A stretch of 64,000 bases of DNA, taken from contig NZ_AP019779.1 in assembly GCF_019669925.1 (NCBI RefSeq), positions 62,001-126,000 of the forward strand, written 5' to 3'. The notes beneath the pieces are model-generated. The model was not told the origin of the DNA and made no database searches. It saw only the letters and a list, made by a program, of their open reading frames with translations. The position numbers were made by a program, and so were the translations under genes. Source of the DNA: Methanobrevibacter arboriphilus. GTDB lineage: Archaea > Methanobacteriota > Methanobacteria > Methanobacteriales > Methanobacteriaceae. Shown one piece after another: positions 1 to 8,512 of the stretch (its first letter is position 1; every line of letters begins with the position of its first letter).

Positions 1-2
1 AA

Positions 3-1226
3 ACTCAAATAGAACCTAAAGATAATCAGAAAAAGGTGTTTATTAGCCACTCCTCAAAAGATAAACATTTTGCAGATGAATTAATTGAAATTTTAGAATA
101 TATTGGAGTACCTTCTGAAAATATATTTTGTACCTCTGTAGAAGGCTATGGCATACCTCTTGGAGAGAATTTTTTAGAAACAATAAAAAATGAACTCACA
201 CCAAATACATTAGTACTTTTTTTAATTTCGGAAAATTTCTATGGGAGCCCTGTTTCTTTATGTGAAATGGGAGCTACATGGATTCAATCAAATTTCCACA
301 TTCCTATTCTTATACCTCCAATGACATTTGAAAAAATTAAAGGTGTTATTCCATTAACCGAAGGATTACTTATCAATAATAAAGCTAAAATAAACTCTTT
401 AAAAATGAAAATAGAAAACGATCTTAGTATTAAAAATAAAAACAATGATTTTACGAAATGGGAAAGAAAAAGAAATAAATTTTTAGAAAATATTGAAAAA
501 ATTATAGAAAATAATAATACTCCTAGTTCTAAAACTGAAGATATTAATGTTAATAAAATTGAGAAGCATTATCATAGTATGTATGAATCTGAAAATTTGG
601 ATATTATAGAACAATTCAAACATTATTTAACTGAAACTAATGACTGGGATATTAATTTTGATAAAACAAAAAAAGCATTCAATAAAAAACACCCTGAATT
701 CAAAATAGAAATTTCTGAAAGAGGAGATATGTCAAGTATAGAGCCTTATTGTACTTTTTTCTTGAATAATGAATCAACAATGTTTAATATAAAATTTGAA
801 TATAATTCTACTCAATTATTTGCCGAAGAAGAATTATTGTATATATTTTGTGACGGTTATAGGTCTCATTTTCCAAATCCTTCAATGAAAGTTTTTGATT
901 CTGATTATCCTATGAATGCATTTTATTATTATAATTTAGAAGAAGTACAAGGATTATTTGGAGAACTATGTAAAAAAACAAAACCTGAAAATTTTATAAT
1001 GGATAGAGGGTACAGAGAACTACCTTTTCTAGTTTTTAATAATTCTCAAGAGCTAAATGATTTTACTAATTTTCTTAAAAATAATATGAAACTTTTAGAG
1101 GGCATTGAAGTAAATTTTCAGTTTAATATTTCGGATCCTATGAACTATAAAAGATCTATTGATTTAGAAACATTTTTCAAAGTTAAAAAAATTCATGATT
1201 TATATGAAATGGGATATTATGATTAA
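3..1226 (+). CDS. TIR-domain protein, 5' end outside window
   Basis: Partial gene. The frame is open from the window edge; an internal GTG at 36 is not a convincing start because the codons before it (ending DNQKK) run straight into the first TIR strand VFISHSSKDK. The TIR domain covers about the first 125 residues and contains SPVSLCEMGATW, whose Glu sits where TIR NADases carry their catalytic Glu. The remaining 250 residues match no family I recognise. TIR proteins in prokaryotes usually act in anti-phage defence, by degrading NAD+ or making cyclic ADP-ribose signals. A defence role here is inferred from the domain and from the accessory setting. The TIR call is firm; the function is not. 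Confidence 0.8.
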   Translation, partial: TQIEPKDNQKKVFISHSSKDKHFADELIEILEYIGVPSENIFCTSVEGYGIPLGENFLETIKNELTPNTLVLFLISENFYGSPVSLCEMGATWIQSNFHIPILIPPMTFEKIKGVIPLTEGLLINNKAKINSLKMKIENDLSIKNKNNDFTKWERKRNKFLENIEKIIENNNTPSSKTEDINVNKIEKHYHSMYESENLDIIEQFKHYLTETNDWDINFDKTKKAFNKKHPEFKIEISERGDMSSIEPYCTFFLNNESTMFNIKFEYNSTQLFAEEELLYIFCDGYRSHFPNPSMKVFDSDYPMNAFYYYNLEEVQGLFGELCKKTKPENFIMDRGYRELPFLVFNNSQELNDFTNFLKNNMKLLEGIEVNFQFNISDPMNYKRSIDLETFFKVKKIHDLYEMGYYD

Positions 1227-1443
1227 TAAGACATTTGCCATATACTACTTTCAATGAAAAACTGGAAATTAAATATTTTATAATATAAATTAAGATAATT
1301 TAAACAAAGAATTTATCAAGTTAACAAGATAAAAAGGAAAAGAAGTTTTGGAGCATACTTAGTAATAATTTTATTATTTGTATATTTTATGATTTAAGAT
1401 GTACACATATTTTATTAAAATTAATAAAAATTAGGTTTTTTAA

Positions 1444-2222
1444 ATGGAAGAAAAAAAGTAAAAGAAAATAAAACGGAAGAAAAAGTTACGTTTTGGGGTG
1501 TTGGTTTTATTGCCATAGTTATAATATTTGTAATTCTCATTGGTTTTATTATATATTTATTTTTAAATAATTACCCGATTTCAGATAATCCTTCTAATAC
1601 ATTAGCAATAGTTTCAGGTACTTTAATGAGTGCTTTAATAACTGCTTTTTTGGCATTTATGGGGGTTTATTTTACAAATTATCAAAATAAAAAAAATCTT
1701 GAAGAGGAAAGAGAAAGATATGATAATGAGTTGAAAATAGCTAAAAAAAAAGAAAGGTTGGAAAAAAGAAGAAATAATAATAATATGCTGATGTTATCTC
1801 AGTATAGTGATAATAAAAAGATTTTAATCTATTTATATCAATTATTGTTAGATTTAGAATCTTATTATATTGTTACAAAAGGGTTTTTTGCTCATGGAAC
1901 AAATTTAGAAAATTGGAGAGAAAGATGTATCGATGCTGATAATGAACTACTTAGCATTATCAATGATTTAATGAGTGTAAAAAATCATATATTAGGAATA
2001 TACTTGGATGAAACAGTATACTCTCCACTAACAGATAAAGTCATAATTACAGATGGAAGTATAAAAGAAAAATTAGATAATATAAATAATGAAATTGAGA
2101 ATAGAATGAGTAGAAATATAGATACTTCTGAATATGAATATGTATTCAAAATGATTGAACCATCAATGGATAAAATTAAAGAACTTCAATTACTTGTTGT
2201 GAAAAAATTAAGAAGTATTTAA
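1444..2222 (+). pseudogene. Membrane/coiled-coil protein split by a -1 frameshift at A AAA AAG TAA
   Basis: ATG at 1444 follows a weak TTAGGT site and reads MEEKK, then stops at TAA 1459-1461. The frame one base back (GTA at 1458) is open to 2222 but has no ATG, GTG or TTG before 1626. Joined at the A7 run the product is about 259 residues. It has one hydrophobic helix at about residues 18-42, a second at about 58-80 (includes LITAFLAFMGVYF), then a charged coiled-coil tail rich in K, E and R. An annotation starting at ATG 1626 would lose the first helix and most of the second. The slippery heptamer equals that of E. coli dnaX, so recoding is possible; a homopolymer error or true decay are alternatives. 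No family recognised. It lies downstream of the TIR gene, same strand. Confidence 0.6.
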
Positions 2223-2243
2223 TAAATAAAATTAATAAACAAA

Positions 2244-2294
2244 CTTGGAGGGATTTAAACCTCTAATTTTAAGATTAGAATTCTTTTACTATCT
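2244..2294 (-). other. Highly decayed tRNA 3'-half remnant, copy A
   Basis: The stretch resembles the better preserved copy at 2377-2435. Both share a GGAGGGATTT core, an AGATTAG block and a T-rich spacer. Here the T-arm no longer pairs cleanly, because TTC has become TTT and one base is lost. It reads as a decayed tRNA T-arm on the minus strand and is not functional. It could be an old attachment-site scar. Confidence 0.45.
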
Positions 2295-2376
2295 AAATAA
2301 AATGCATATTAGATATATAGAAGAAAATACTATAATAAATACTTTATTTTAAAAAATAACGTTTAAAATTAATAAA

Positions 2377-2435
2377 CGGGCCGGGAGGGATTTGAACCCT
2401 CGATCTACAGATTAGTAATATTTTCTAATCTCACT
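2377..2435 (-). other. tRNA 3' half (T-arm and acceptor strand only), likely attachment-site scar, copy B
   Basis: On the minus strand a perfect T-arm is seen: GAGGG, loop TTCAAAT, CCCTC (2385-2401), followed by the 3' acceptor strand CCGGCCC (2378-2384) and a discriminator G (2377). Upstream, GATTAG and CTAATC could pair as a broken anticodon arm. No D-arm and no matching 5' acceptor strand (GGGCCGG) are present, so this is not a working tRNA. Tyrosine integrases commonly leave a tRNA 3' end as an att duplicate, which is my inference here. The acceptor would suit tRNA-Lys, but the anticodon cannot be read. Confidence 0.6.
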
Positions 2436-2540
2436 AATTTTATACCATTTTTAATATACTTTTATCGAATAAAGTAATACTTATTTTATAATTTTATTTT
2501 GTTTAATATATGTTTATATTTATTGTATCTACATATCAAA

Positions 2541-2552
2541 ATATTTAAATAT
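2541..2552. promoter_or_regulatory. Perfect 12-bp palindrome and TATA-like box before the arsR-type gene
   Basis: ATATTTAAATAT is self-complementary and contains a TATA-like element 24-35 bp before the ATG at 2576. This spacing predicts a very short or absent leader. A palindrome over the TATA box is a natural place for the ArsR-family protein encoded just downstream to bind its own promoter. The operator role is inferred. Confidence 0.4.
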
Positions 2553-2575
2553 GAAGATTTATAATATAAGCTAAC

Positions 2576-2932
2576 ATGACTTCATGCGAAAATAATAAAA
2601 GCTGTCTTGAAAAATATGAAAATCTTGATTTAAACAAGTTAATTGAAGATATTCCTTCTGAAAAGATTTTATATGAAAATTCTGAAATTATTAAAGCACT
2701 TTCTGACTCTATTAGATTAAAAATATTATATTTATTAAAAAATGGAGAATTATGTGTATGTCATATTGACTCTGCTTTAGATAAACCTCAATCAACTATT
2801 TCACATCATATAGCTATTTTAAAAAAAGCTGGATTTTTAAAATGGAGAAAAGAGGGAAAATGGACACATTATAGATTAGCTGATGAAAAAATGATAGAAT
2901 ATATAGAAAAAATAATTAAAATAGGAGAATAA
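2576..2932 (+). CDS. ArsR/SmtB-family transcriptional regulator
   Basis: 118 residues. The winged helix-turn-helix runs from about residue 35 ([17 protein letters not shown]) through the recognition helix [20 protein letters not shown] to a wing ending in HYRL. The segment ELCVCHI has the CxC arrangement used by ArsR-type proteins to bind As(III) or soft metals, and another two Cys lie at the N-terminus (SCENNKSC). It is the first gene of a tight four-gene set (4 bp to the next ORF, then an ATGA overlap). It probably represses this operon and releases it on metal or thiol binding. Family assignment is secure; the inducer is unknown. Confidence 0.9.
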   Translation: MTSCENNKSCLEKYENLDLNKLIEDIPSEKILYENSEIIKALSDSIRLKILYLLKNGELCVCHIDSALDKPQSTISHHIAILKKAGFLKWRKEGKWTHYRLADEKMIEYIEKIIKIGE

Positions 2933-2936
2933 AATC

Positions 2937-3761
2937 ATGGCTGATGAAAGTACTACAAATTGTTGTTGTGAAGCAGTTGCTGAAAATGATGACAATTCTG
3001 TTTGTTGTGGTGATTATGAAGTAACTGAAGATTCTAAAGTTGAAAATCCTACAAATTCTAAAAAAGAAATAGATTCAGAAACCTTTAAAAGGATTAAGGA
3101 TATGGCTAAAAGTTTAGATATAGAGATTATAGGTTTTGGAAAAATACCTAAAGAACAAATGGAAGAAAATGAAAGATTGCAGTATTCAAATGCTATTGTT
3201 TTTACTATGAAGATTGGAGATGAAATTATAAATGAACCTCCAAGTGAATTTGCACAAAATTTAAATAATTTACTCTATGATAAATTCGGAAAAGCTACAT
3301 ACATTATTTCTGATTATCTTAGACAAAATGGGTTTGCAACTCAAGTTGCTCACCCTCATCAAAATCTTTTAGACCTTCCAAAGCTTGCAGAAACAGCAGG
3401 GATGGGAGTAGTAGGAAGAAGTCATTTGTTAATTACTCCAGACTTAGGGCCATGTGAAAAAATAGGGGCAATACTAACACCGATTGAAAACCTATCATTT
3501 TCAAAAGAAAACACTCATAAATGGATTAATGATTATTGTAAAAGATGTGGTAAATGCATTAAAGTATGTCCTGAAGATGTATTACAAAAAGAATATATGG
3601 ATGATAATAAAGCAGAATTTATTGAATCTCGTTGTATTGGATGTAATCAAGGATGTACTTATTGTATTGAAGGATGTCCTTTTTACAAAGATGGATATGA
3701 CTATGTGAAAGAGAAACATGATAAATTAGAAGCGAAATTAAAGGAAAAAGGTAAATTATGA
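2937..3761 (+). CDS. Dicluster [4Fe-4S] ferredoxin-like protein, epoxyqueuosine-reductase-like fold
   Basis: 274 residues. The N-terminal 30 residues are Cys-rich (NCCCEA, VCCGDY) and could bind metal. Residues 45-190 resemble the region found in QueG-like iron-sulfur proteins, including [18 protein letters not shown]. Then come two ferredoxin clusters: [13 protein letters not shown] and [16 protein letters not shown]. No cobalamin-binding domain of true QueG is apparent, so a queuosine role is doubtful. It follows the ArsR gene and its ATG-TGA overlaps the next gene (ATGA), so the three are translationally coupled. A redox role in metal or thiol stress is inferred from this context. Confidence 0.7.
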   Translation: MADESTTNCCCEAVAENDDNSVCCGDYEVTEDSKVENPTNSKKEIDSETFKRIKDMAKSLDIEIIGFGKIPKEQMEENERLQYSNAIVFTMKIGDEIINEPPSEFAQNLNNLLYDKFGKATYIISDYLRQNGFATQVAHPHQNLLDLPKLAETAGMGVVGRSHLLITPDLGPCEKIGAILTPIENLSFSKENTHKWINDYCKRCGKCIKVCPEDVLQKEYMDDNKAEFIESRCIGCNQGCTYCIEGCPFYKDGYDYVKEKHDKLEAKLKEKGKL

Positions 3762-4129
3762 AAGATAAAGTTTCAGTTGCTGCATGTAGTGGAATGAGCA
3801 ATTTTGGATTAATTTGTAGAGCAGTAGCTTCTGATTTATCAGAAAATGAAGAAGATATAGCTTCTATTTGTATAACTTCTACAGCTGCAAATGATAAAGC
3901 ACCTGATTTAATTAATAAATATCCAATAATTGCATTAAATGGATGTTCTAATGCATGTGTTGACAAAATACTAGAAAAGAAAGATATTGATGTAAATGAT
4001 AGTATTAATGTTATGGATTTTGCTAATGAGCATGATTTAAAAGCTGGAGAAGTAGCTAGATTAGGTGAAGAAGGGGAAAAAACAGTTCAAGAGCTAAAAA
4101 AGTATGTTTTTAAAAAAATAAAAGAATAA
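3758..4129 (+). CDS. Putative zinc-binding, DGC-domain-like cysteine protein
   Basis: 123 residues. Conserved cysteines occur in [21 protein letters not shown] and NGCSNACV. This pattern, with a Cys pair near residue 70 preceded by a Gly, matches small 'putative zinc-binding' DGC-type proteins that often accompany ArsR regulators in archaea. The start ATG overlaps the stop of the preceding gene as ATGA, indicating coupled translation. Its molecular role is unknown; metal handling is likely from its Cys content and operon. Confidence 0.6.
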   Translation: MKDKVSVAACSGMSNFGLICRAVASDLSENEEDIASICITSTAANDKAPDLINKYPIIALNGCSNACVDKILEKKDIDVNDSINVMDFANEHDLKAGEVARLGEEGEKTVQELKKYVFKKIKE

Positions 4130-4159
4130 GATAATTATAAAAAGTTGATGTGATTTTTG

Positions 4160-4825
4160 ATGATAAGTGTTGTTATTTTAACTGATGGTCCTTATGGTGA
4201 TAGGGCATATGATACTATTAAAGAAGAATTTGTTGCAGATTTTATACAATTAGAACCTCCTAGTGGGATGTTTTTAGATGATGAAATAGAACTTCCTAAA
4301 GATGCTGCTTTAAAAATAGAAAATGCCAATATTATTATTTCTTATATCTCTCATCCAGATTTAGCATTAGATATAGTATATAGATTTGCAGATAAAGTTG
4401 ATTGGATTATTGTAGCTTCTTGGAAAGGAGATGGTTTTAAAAATCAATTAGAATCTAAAAACAATGTTTCTTGTCCTTATATTATGTGTGAAATTGAAGA
4501 AAATGGAAATCCTATTTATGATGAATTTTTATCAAAAATTGGCAAACCTAAAGTTGAATTAATCTTAGAAAATGGAAAAGTCAATGATATAAATGTAATT
4601 AGGTCATCTCCTTGTGGTTCTACTTCGTTTGTAGCAGATTATATTCTTGAAAAATATAAAGGCAAAATTCCAGATGAAGAAATTCTACCTCGAGAAGCGG
4701 GGCTTAAAATTCAGCATTATCCTTGCCGTGCAGGGAAAATGAGATTATTCACAGATGAAGAATGTAAAAAACAAATGGCATCAGGATTCCACCAAGACAC
4801 CTTCAAAGAAGCTATAGAAAAATAA
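4160..4825 (+). CDS. DUF166-like methanogen protein
   Basis: 221 residues. I choose ATG 4160 over the in-frame TTG three bases earlier; a GATGTGA site precedes it. The protein begins ISVVILTDGPYGDRAYDTI and carries RSSPCGSTSFVADYIL and KIQHYPCRAG with two conserved Cys, features I associate with the methanogen family DUF166. It has no transmembrane segment. It ends the ArsR-led operon after a 27-bp gap. No reaction is known for this family as far as I can say. It converges with the TauE/SafE gene, 12 bp away. Confidence 0.6.
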   Translation: MISVVILTDGPYGDRAYDTIKEEFVADFIQLEPPSGMFLDDEIELPKDAALKIENANIIISYISHPDLALDIVYRFADKVDWIIVASWKGDGFKNQLESKNNVSCPYIMCEIEENGNPIYDEFLSKIGKPKVELILENGKVNDINVIRSSPCGSTSFVADYILEKYKGKIPDEEILPREAGLKIQHYPCRAGKMRLFTDEECKKQMASGFHQDTFKEAIEK

Positions 4826-4837
4826 ATTAAAGATAAT

Positions 4838-5641
4838 TTATTCTTCTTTTTCCATGAATAATTTAATAGATGTAAATAACAATAAAGCTCCTAAAATAAG
4901 CTTTAACAATTCTGAAGGAGCATAAATAACTAATAAAGCTCCAATTGATGCGCCTATTATAGAAGCTATTCCCATAGGAATAACTAAAGAAGTGATTTCG
5001 CTTTTATCACTATACATTTTATTTCTTTTATGTCTTGTAATTCCAACGAGCATGGTAGGTAAGCTAATAATTAGACTCATTGTACCTGCTAGTTTAATAT
5101 CAATTCCAAATATTAAAATTAATATAGGAATTATAACTTCTCCTCCTGCAACACCTAATAAACTACTGATAGTTCCAATAAGCAAACCACATAAAACAGC
5201 TATAATTAATTTCAAATATATACTACCAAATAATATACCCATTGACCCAAAAGGTATGAAACTTTCACAAATAAGAAGTAAACCCATAATTAAAAGCAAT
5301 ATCAGCATTATTTTTTTAAATAACACATCAGATACTTTATTTAGCATCCCAATACCCCAGTATGCTCCAATAGTAGAACCTACAATTATTGCAAGCATTA
5401 AAAGCACTTGAGGGAAAATAATCGAAATATCAATATTATTAGTTCTAAAATAAATAGCTGAAGCAACAGTAATTAAACTTACCAACATATTCAATGCAAC
5501 AGCTTTTTTAGCAGTTTTACTAAAAGTCTTCAACAAAAAAGGCAGTCTAAATTCAGCACCACCTAAACCTATTAAACCACCTAAACAAGCAATAGGCACA
5601 CCAATAATAAATGAAAAAATAGAAGTCTTCTTAGTATCCAT
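4838..5641 (-). CDS. TauE/SafE-family permease
   Basis: 267 residues with about eight hydrophobic helices. The family signature appears in both halves: GLIGLGGAEFRLPFLL near the N-terminus and LLGVAGGEVIIPILI in the second half, as expected for the internally repeated TauE/SafE fold. Members export sulfite or other sulfur-containing anions, or carry unknown organic anions. The gene lies tail-to-tail with the ArsR operon, so a shared physiology (thiol or oxyanion stress) is possible but not shown. Substrate cannot be predicted. Confidence 0.85.
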   Translation of the reverse strand: MDTKKTSIFSFIIGVPIACLGGLIGLGGAEFRLPFLLKTFSKTAKKAVALNMLVSLITVASAIYFRTNNIDISIIFPQVLLMLAIIVGSTIGAYWGIGMLNKVSDVLFKKIMLILLLIMGLLLICESFIPFGSMGILFGSIYLKLIIAVLCGLLIGTISSLLGVAGGEVIIPILILIFGIDIKLAGTMSLIISLPTMLVGITRHKRNKMYSDKSEITSLVIPMGIASIIGASIGALLVIYAPSELLKLILGALLLFTSIKLFMEKEE

Positions 5642-5923
5642 ACTCTCTCAACCTACAAAAATCAAACCTAAATAACAATATTTAATAAATATTAAGATAA
5701 TTTGATTAATATATTATATCAACTAACTTAAAAATATTGGGATTAATAGTAAAATAATATAAATAGCTATTTAATGGACTATTCTTTCCATTAAATTATA
5801 TAATTAGGATGCTCTTGTATTTTATATTTATATTAAAAACTATTTATACTATTATATGCAAAATATTTTCTAGAGTATCATTAAAATAATTTAATTATTT
5901 TGATATATTAAATTAAATCAATA

Positions 5924-5997
5924 GGGCTTGTGGCTTAGCCTGGAAGAGCGCAGGACTCCTAATCCTGCCGTCAGGGGTTCAAATCCCCTCAAGTCCG
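5924..5997 (+). tRNA. tRNA-Arg (anticodon CCT)
   Basis: A complete cloverleaf folds by eye. The acceptor is GGGCTTG with CAAGTCC (one G-U pair). The D-arm is GCTT...AGAGC, the anticodon arm CAGGA-CTCCTAA-TCCTG, and the T-arm AGGGG-TTCAAAT-CCCCT, with discriminator G73. The anticodon CCT reads AGG. No CCA is encoded and no intron is seen. A TATA-like GATATATTA lies about 20 bp upstream. It sits at the left edge of an accessory block, as an integrase target would. Confidence 0.97.
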
Positions 5998-6144
5998 TGT
6001 TAATATTTTCCGTGAAATGAGTGTTATTTTTTGTTTTTTAAATTCTTATTTTTAGTAGTTTTAAATAATTTTAATAAAATTTTTAATTTTTAAGTTAAAA
6101 AATTAGGTTTAAATTAAGTTTTTTTGTTTTGAGTAGAAGAAGAC

Positions 6145-6899
6145 CTACATATTTATTGAAAGTTCAGATAAGCAATCAAAAGCAAATAAATTACTTGGGT
6201 CTGGCTCAAAATATTCTAATGTCATTTTTTGGCCTTTTCCACTATGTTTATTAAAATGATAACAGGTGATAGACAATGCAGATTCTTCTTTGTTATTGTT
6301 ATTCTGACTATCATATTCATTAAATATTTTTAAAGAAAATAACTCAGAATGAAGTGACATTCGTTCTAAAAATTTAGGATTTTCAAATATTCCACCTATA
6401 GAGTGACATTTTTCATATATATGGGCATTTTTATATTTATAAAATAAATTTAATAAGTATAAAGCAGAAATAATAAGAATAAGATTCTTAACATTACACT
6501 TTTTCATATTTTCATTAGTTAGCATCTCATGTTTTGCAATATTATATACTCCATTCCAGTCAAATTTTCTATCATTGTTTAATTTAAAGGGTTGAAGTTC
6601 TTTATTTATTAATTGAAAGCGAGAAGGTGCTAATATTACTTTTTTTTAGAAATTTTAAATTTATTATCAATAATTTCAAATCTATCATTAAAACTATTTA
6701 TTTCTCTTTCTTCATATTGAAAACATAACTCTTTTGATATTTTTTCTATTTGAACTCCACAGTGCACTATCAAATCATAAATAGAGTCTGAATAGACATT
6801 TAAATTATCATCATCGATTGCAATATAATGACTAATATCATTTAAAAACTTTTTTTCAATTTTTTCATAAGTATGTAAAAAATCATACATAGATACCAC
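6145..6899 (-). pseudogene. HEPN-like/KH-motif hypothetical protein split by a -1 frameshift at A AAA AAG TAA
   Basis: The 5' part (87 residues from ATG 6899) stops at TAA 6638-6636. The next 164 codons continue without a stop in the -1 frame from GTA at 6639, across an A8 run, to 6145. The joined protein is about 251 residues. The portion just after the junction carries W-x3-YN-x2-KHE followed by a hydrophobic helix (NLILIISALYLLNLF). This resembles families with a WxxYNxxKH core related to HEPN-like folds. That the motif lies before the first ATG of the second part argues that both parts are one gene. It has the same break motif as the gene at 1444. Function unknown; defence or toxin-like by context. 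Confidence 0.55.
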
Positions 6900-6952
6900 T
6901 TTTAACTATGACTTATGTAATTTTCTGATGTGAAAAATAATAAATTAACAAT

Positions 6953-8305
6953 TTATTTATAATCCCCAATAGATTCAATATAACTATTAATAAGAAAATC
7001 CAAAACCAAAAAACATCTTATAATATTATATTTTGTATAACCGTTAAGGAATTCTCCATGAATAATTTTATGTCTATTAAAGTTTATAGGATGTGTTATA
7101 CTTCCTCCAGGGTATACTGACTCATATAAAACATCAAGAAATATTAATTTAGCTGATTCATAATCTGAATCCTGATTATCTATAAATTCTTTTCTGGATA
7201 TCCCTATTTTCTTTAAAAACTCTTGTTCAATACCATCAATCTGAGCCAATAAAGTTGGAACAATTAAATAAGCAATGCTAATTTCATTATCTTGTTTAAG
7301 TAATTTTACACAATTTTTGATTATTTTAAATCTTGTTGGCCTTAATACATTATTAGAATTCCAATTTATCACCATATCTTCAATATTATCAAAATTATTT
7401 GCAGAATAATAAGCATAATACAGATTATTCAAATCTTTTCTAATATTTCCACTATTGTCAATAATATTTTTAAAACCGCGAATTAAGCTCCAAGTCATTG
7501 AAGGAGTTATAAACCATTGATATTCCATTAAATCTTCACTAAATTTGGATAAAGGAATTTCATATTCTTTTAGAAATTTTTTGTTTAGTGTTGTATACAA
7601 ATTAGCTAAATATTTGCTTGAATCAACCCAATTAGTTAAGATTTTAATTTGAGGTATTATTACATCAGGAATATTTAAAATTGCGTTATTAACTATATTA
7701 TGAACGTTTTGATATTGATTAATTATATTGGAAATATTTTCAGGTATTTTAAAAGTGGGTGGATTAATAAATAAATTATTATGAGTACTAACATTATCCA
7801 TAGCTCTTTGATAAGATATAGTTGCATTTTCAATAATTTTCATAGTTGAATCTGAAATAGTAGGAAGTTTTACATTTATAGTCTTAACATGTTTTATTTT
7901 TTCATTATTATTTCTTTCATCTAGTTTGTTATGTTTAATCAATGCATTTTTAAAGTCTTCAAAAATATTTCCAGTATTTTCATAATAATCATCCAACCAA
8001 CGTACATTTTCAATATATTCAATTATCAGATGATTTAGTTCCTCCTCATTAATAGAATCAAATAATTTAAAATCAATATTTTCTTCAATTTTATTATATA
8101 AAAAATTAATATCAAATTCTTTTGGTTTTAATTCCTTTTCAATTAAATCTAATAATAACGGTTTATCACCAACACAGGGTTCTTCAAATTTTAATTCCCC
8201 AATACTTAATTTGATATGTATTTTCTTTGGTAACAAATCTTCAATATATAGGGTCTTTGATTTTTTATCAGACTCTTTATCACTATCTTTTTTCATATGA
8301 ATCAT
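6953..8305 (-). CDS. Large hypothetical protein with C-terminal HEPN-type Rx4H motif
   Basis: 450 residues, soluble, Lys/Asn/Ile-rich. The first 300 residues match nothing I recognise. Near the C-terminus NFNRHKIIHGEFLNGY contains R-x4-H followed by G, in the arrangement typical of HEPN ribonuclease domains, and is followed by a hydrophobic helix (IIRCFLVLDFLINSYIESI). Many phage-defence and toxin proteins end this way. The start could be ATG 8305 or ATG 8296; neither has a good ribosome site. It lies 53 bp upstream of the split HEPN-like gene, same strand, so the two may form a pair. The RNase role is inferred from one motif. Confidence 0.6.
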   Translation of the reverse strand: MIHMKKDSDKESDKKSKTLYIEDLLPKKIHIKLSIGELKFEEPCVGDKPLLLDLIEKELKPKEFDINFLYNKIEENIDFKLFDSINEEELNHLIIEYIENVRWLDDYYENTGNIFEDFKNALIKHNKLDERNNNEKIKHVKTINVKLPTISDSTMKIIENATISYQRAMDNVSTHNNLFINPPTFKIPENISNIINQYQNVHNIVNNAILNIPDVIIPQIKILTNWVDSSKYLANLYTTLNKKFLKEYEIPLSKFSEDLMEYQWFITPSMTWSLIRGFKNIIDNSGNIRKDLNNLYYAYYSANNFDNIEDMVINWNSNNVLRPTRFKIIKNCVKLLKQDNEISIAYLIVPTLLAQIDGIEQEFLKKIGISRKEFIDNQDSDYESAKLIFLDVLYESVYPGGSITHPINFNRHKIIHGEFLNGYTKYNIIRCFLVLDFLINSYIESIGDYK

Positions 8306-8416
8306 TATTAATTAATAAATCCAAAATTTCTTTCCCTTTTGTTCTGTTAATTAATAAATTCCTTAAAATATTTATTAATAGTTGTATTTTTAGTTTTGAT
8401 ATTATAAGAATATTGT

Positions 8417-8479
8417 TTAAATATGTTCTAAAACTTCTTTTCCTAAATCAGTTATTTTGTATAGTCTTCCTTGTTTAAC
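8417..8479 (-). pseudogene. Remnant of a winged-helix regulator, C-terminal wing only
   Basis: The minus strand reads KQGRLYKITDLGKEVLEHI and then stop. This matches the end of the intact regulator just upstream (KMGRFYKLTEKGKNIVENL) at about 11 of 19 positions. A stop codon lies immediately before the fragment and there is no start. It is a decayed tandem copy of the neighbouring gene and is untranslated. Confidence 0.6.
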
Positions 8480-8512
8480 TTAAAAATAGAAATCATCAAA
8501 ATTTTTAATATA

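Noticed and set aside
2377-2450. A complete tRNA with intron
   Set aside because: No 5' acceptor strand (GGGCCGG) or D-arm exists on the minus strand upstream, so only the 3' half is present.
4992-5411. 139-codon plus-strand frame opposite the TauE/SafE gene
   Set aside because: It is the complementary reading of a membrane protein gene, with no ribosome site.
8283-8460. About 60-codon minus-strand open frame (contains NRTKGKEILDLL)
   Set aside because: It has no start codon, overlaps the wing remnant in another frame and consists mostly of Leu, Ile and Asn from AT-rich DNA.
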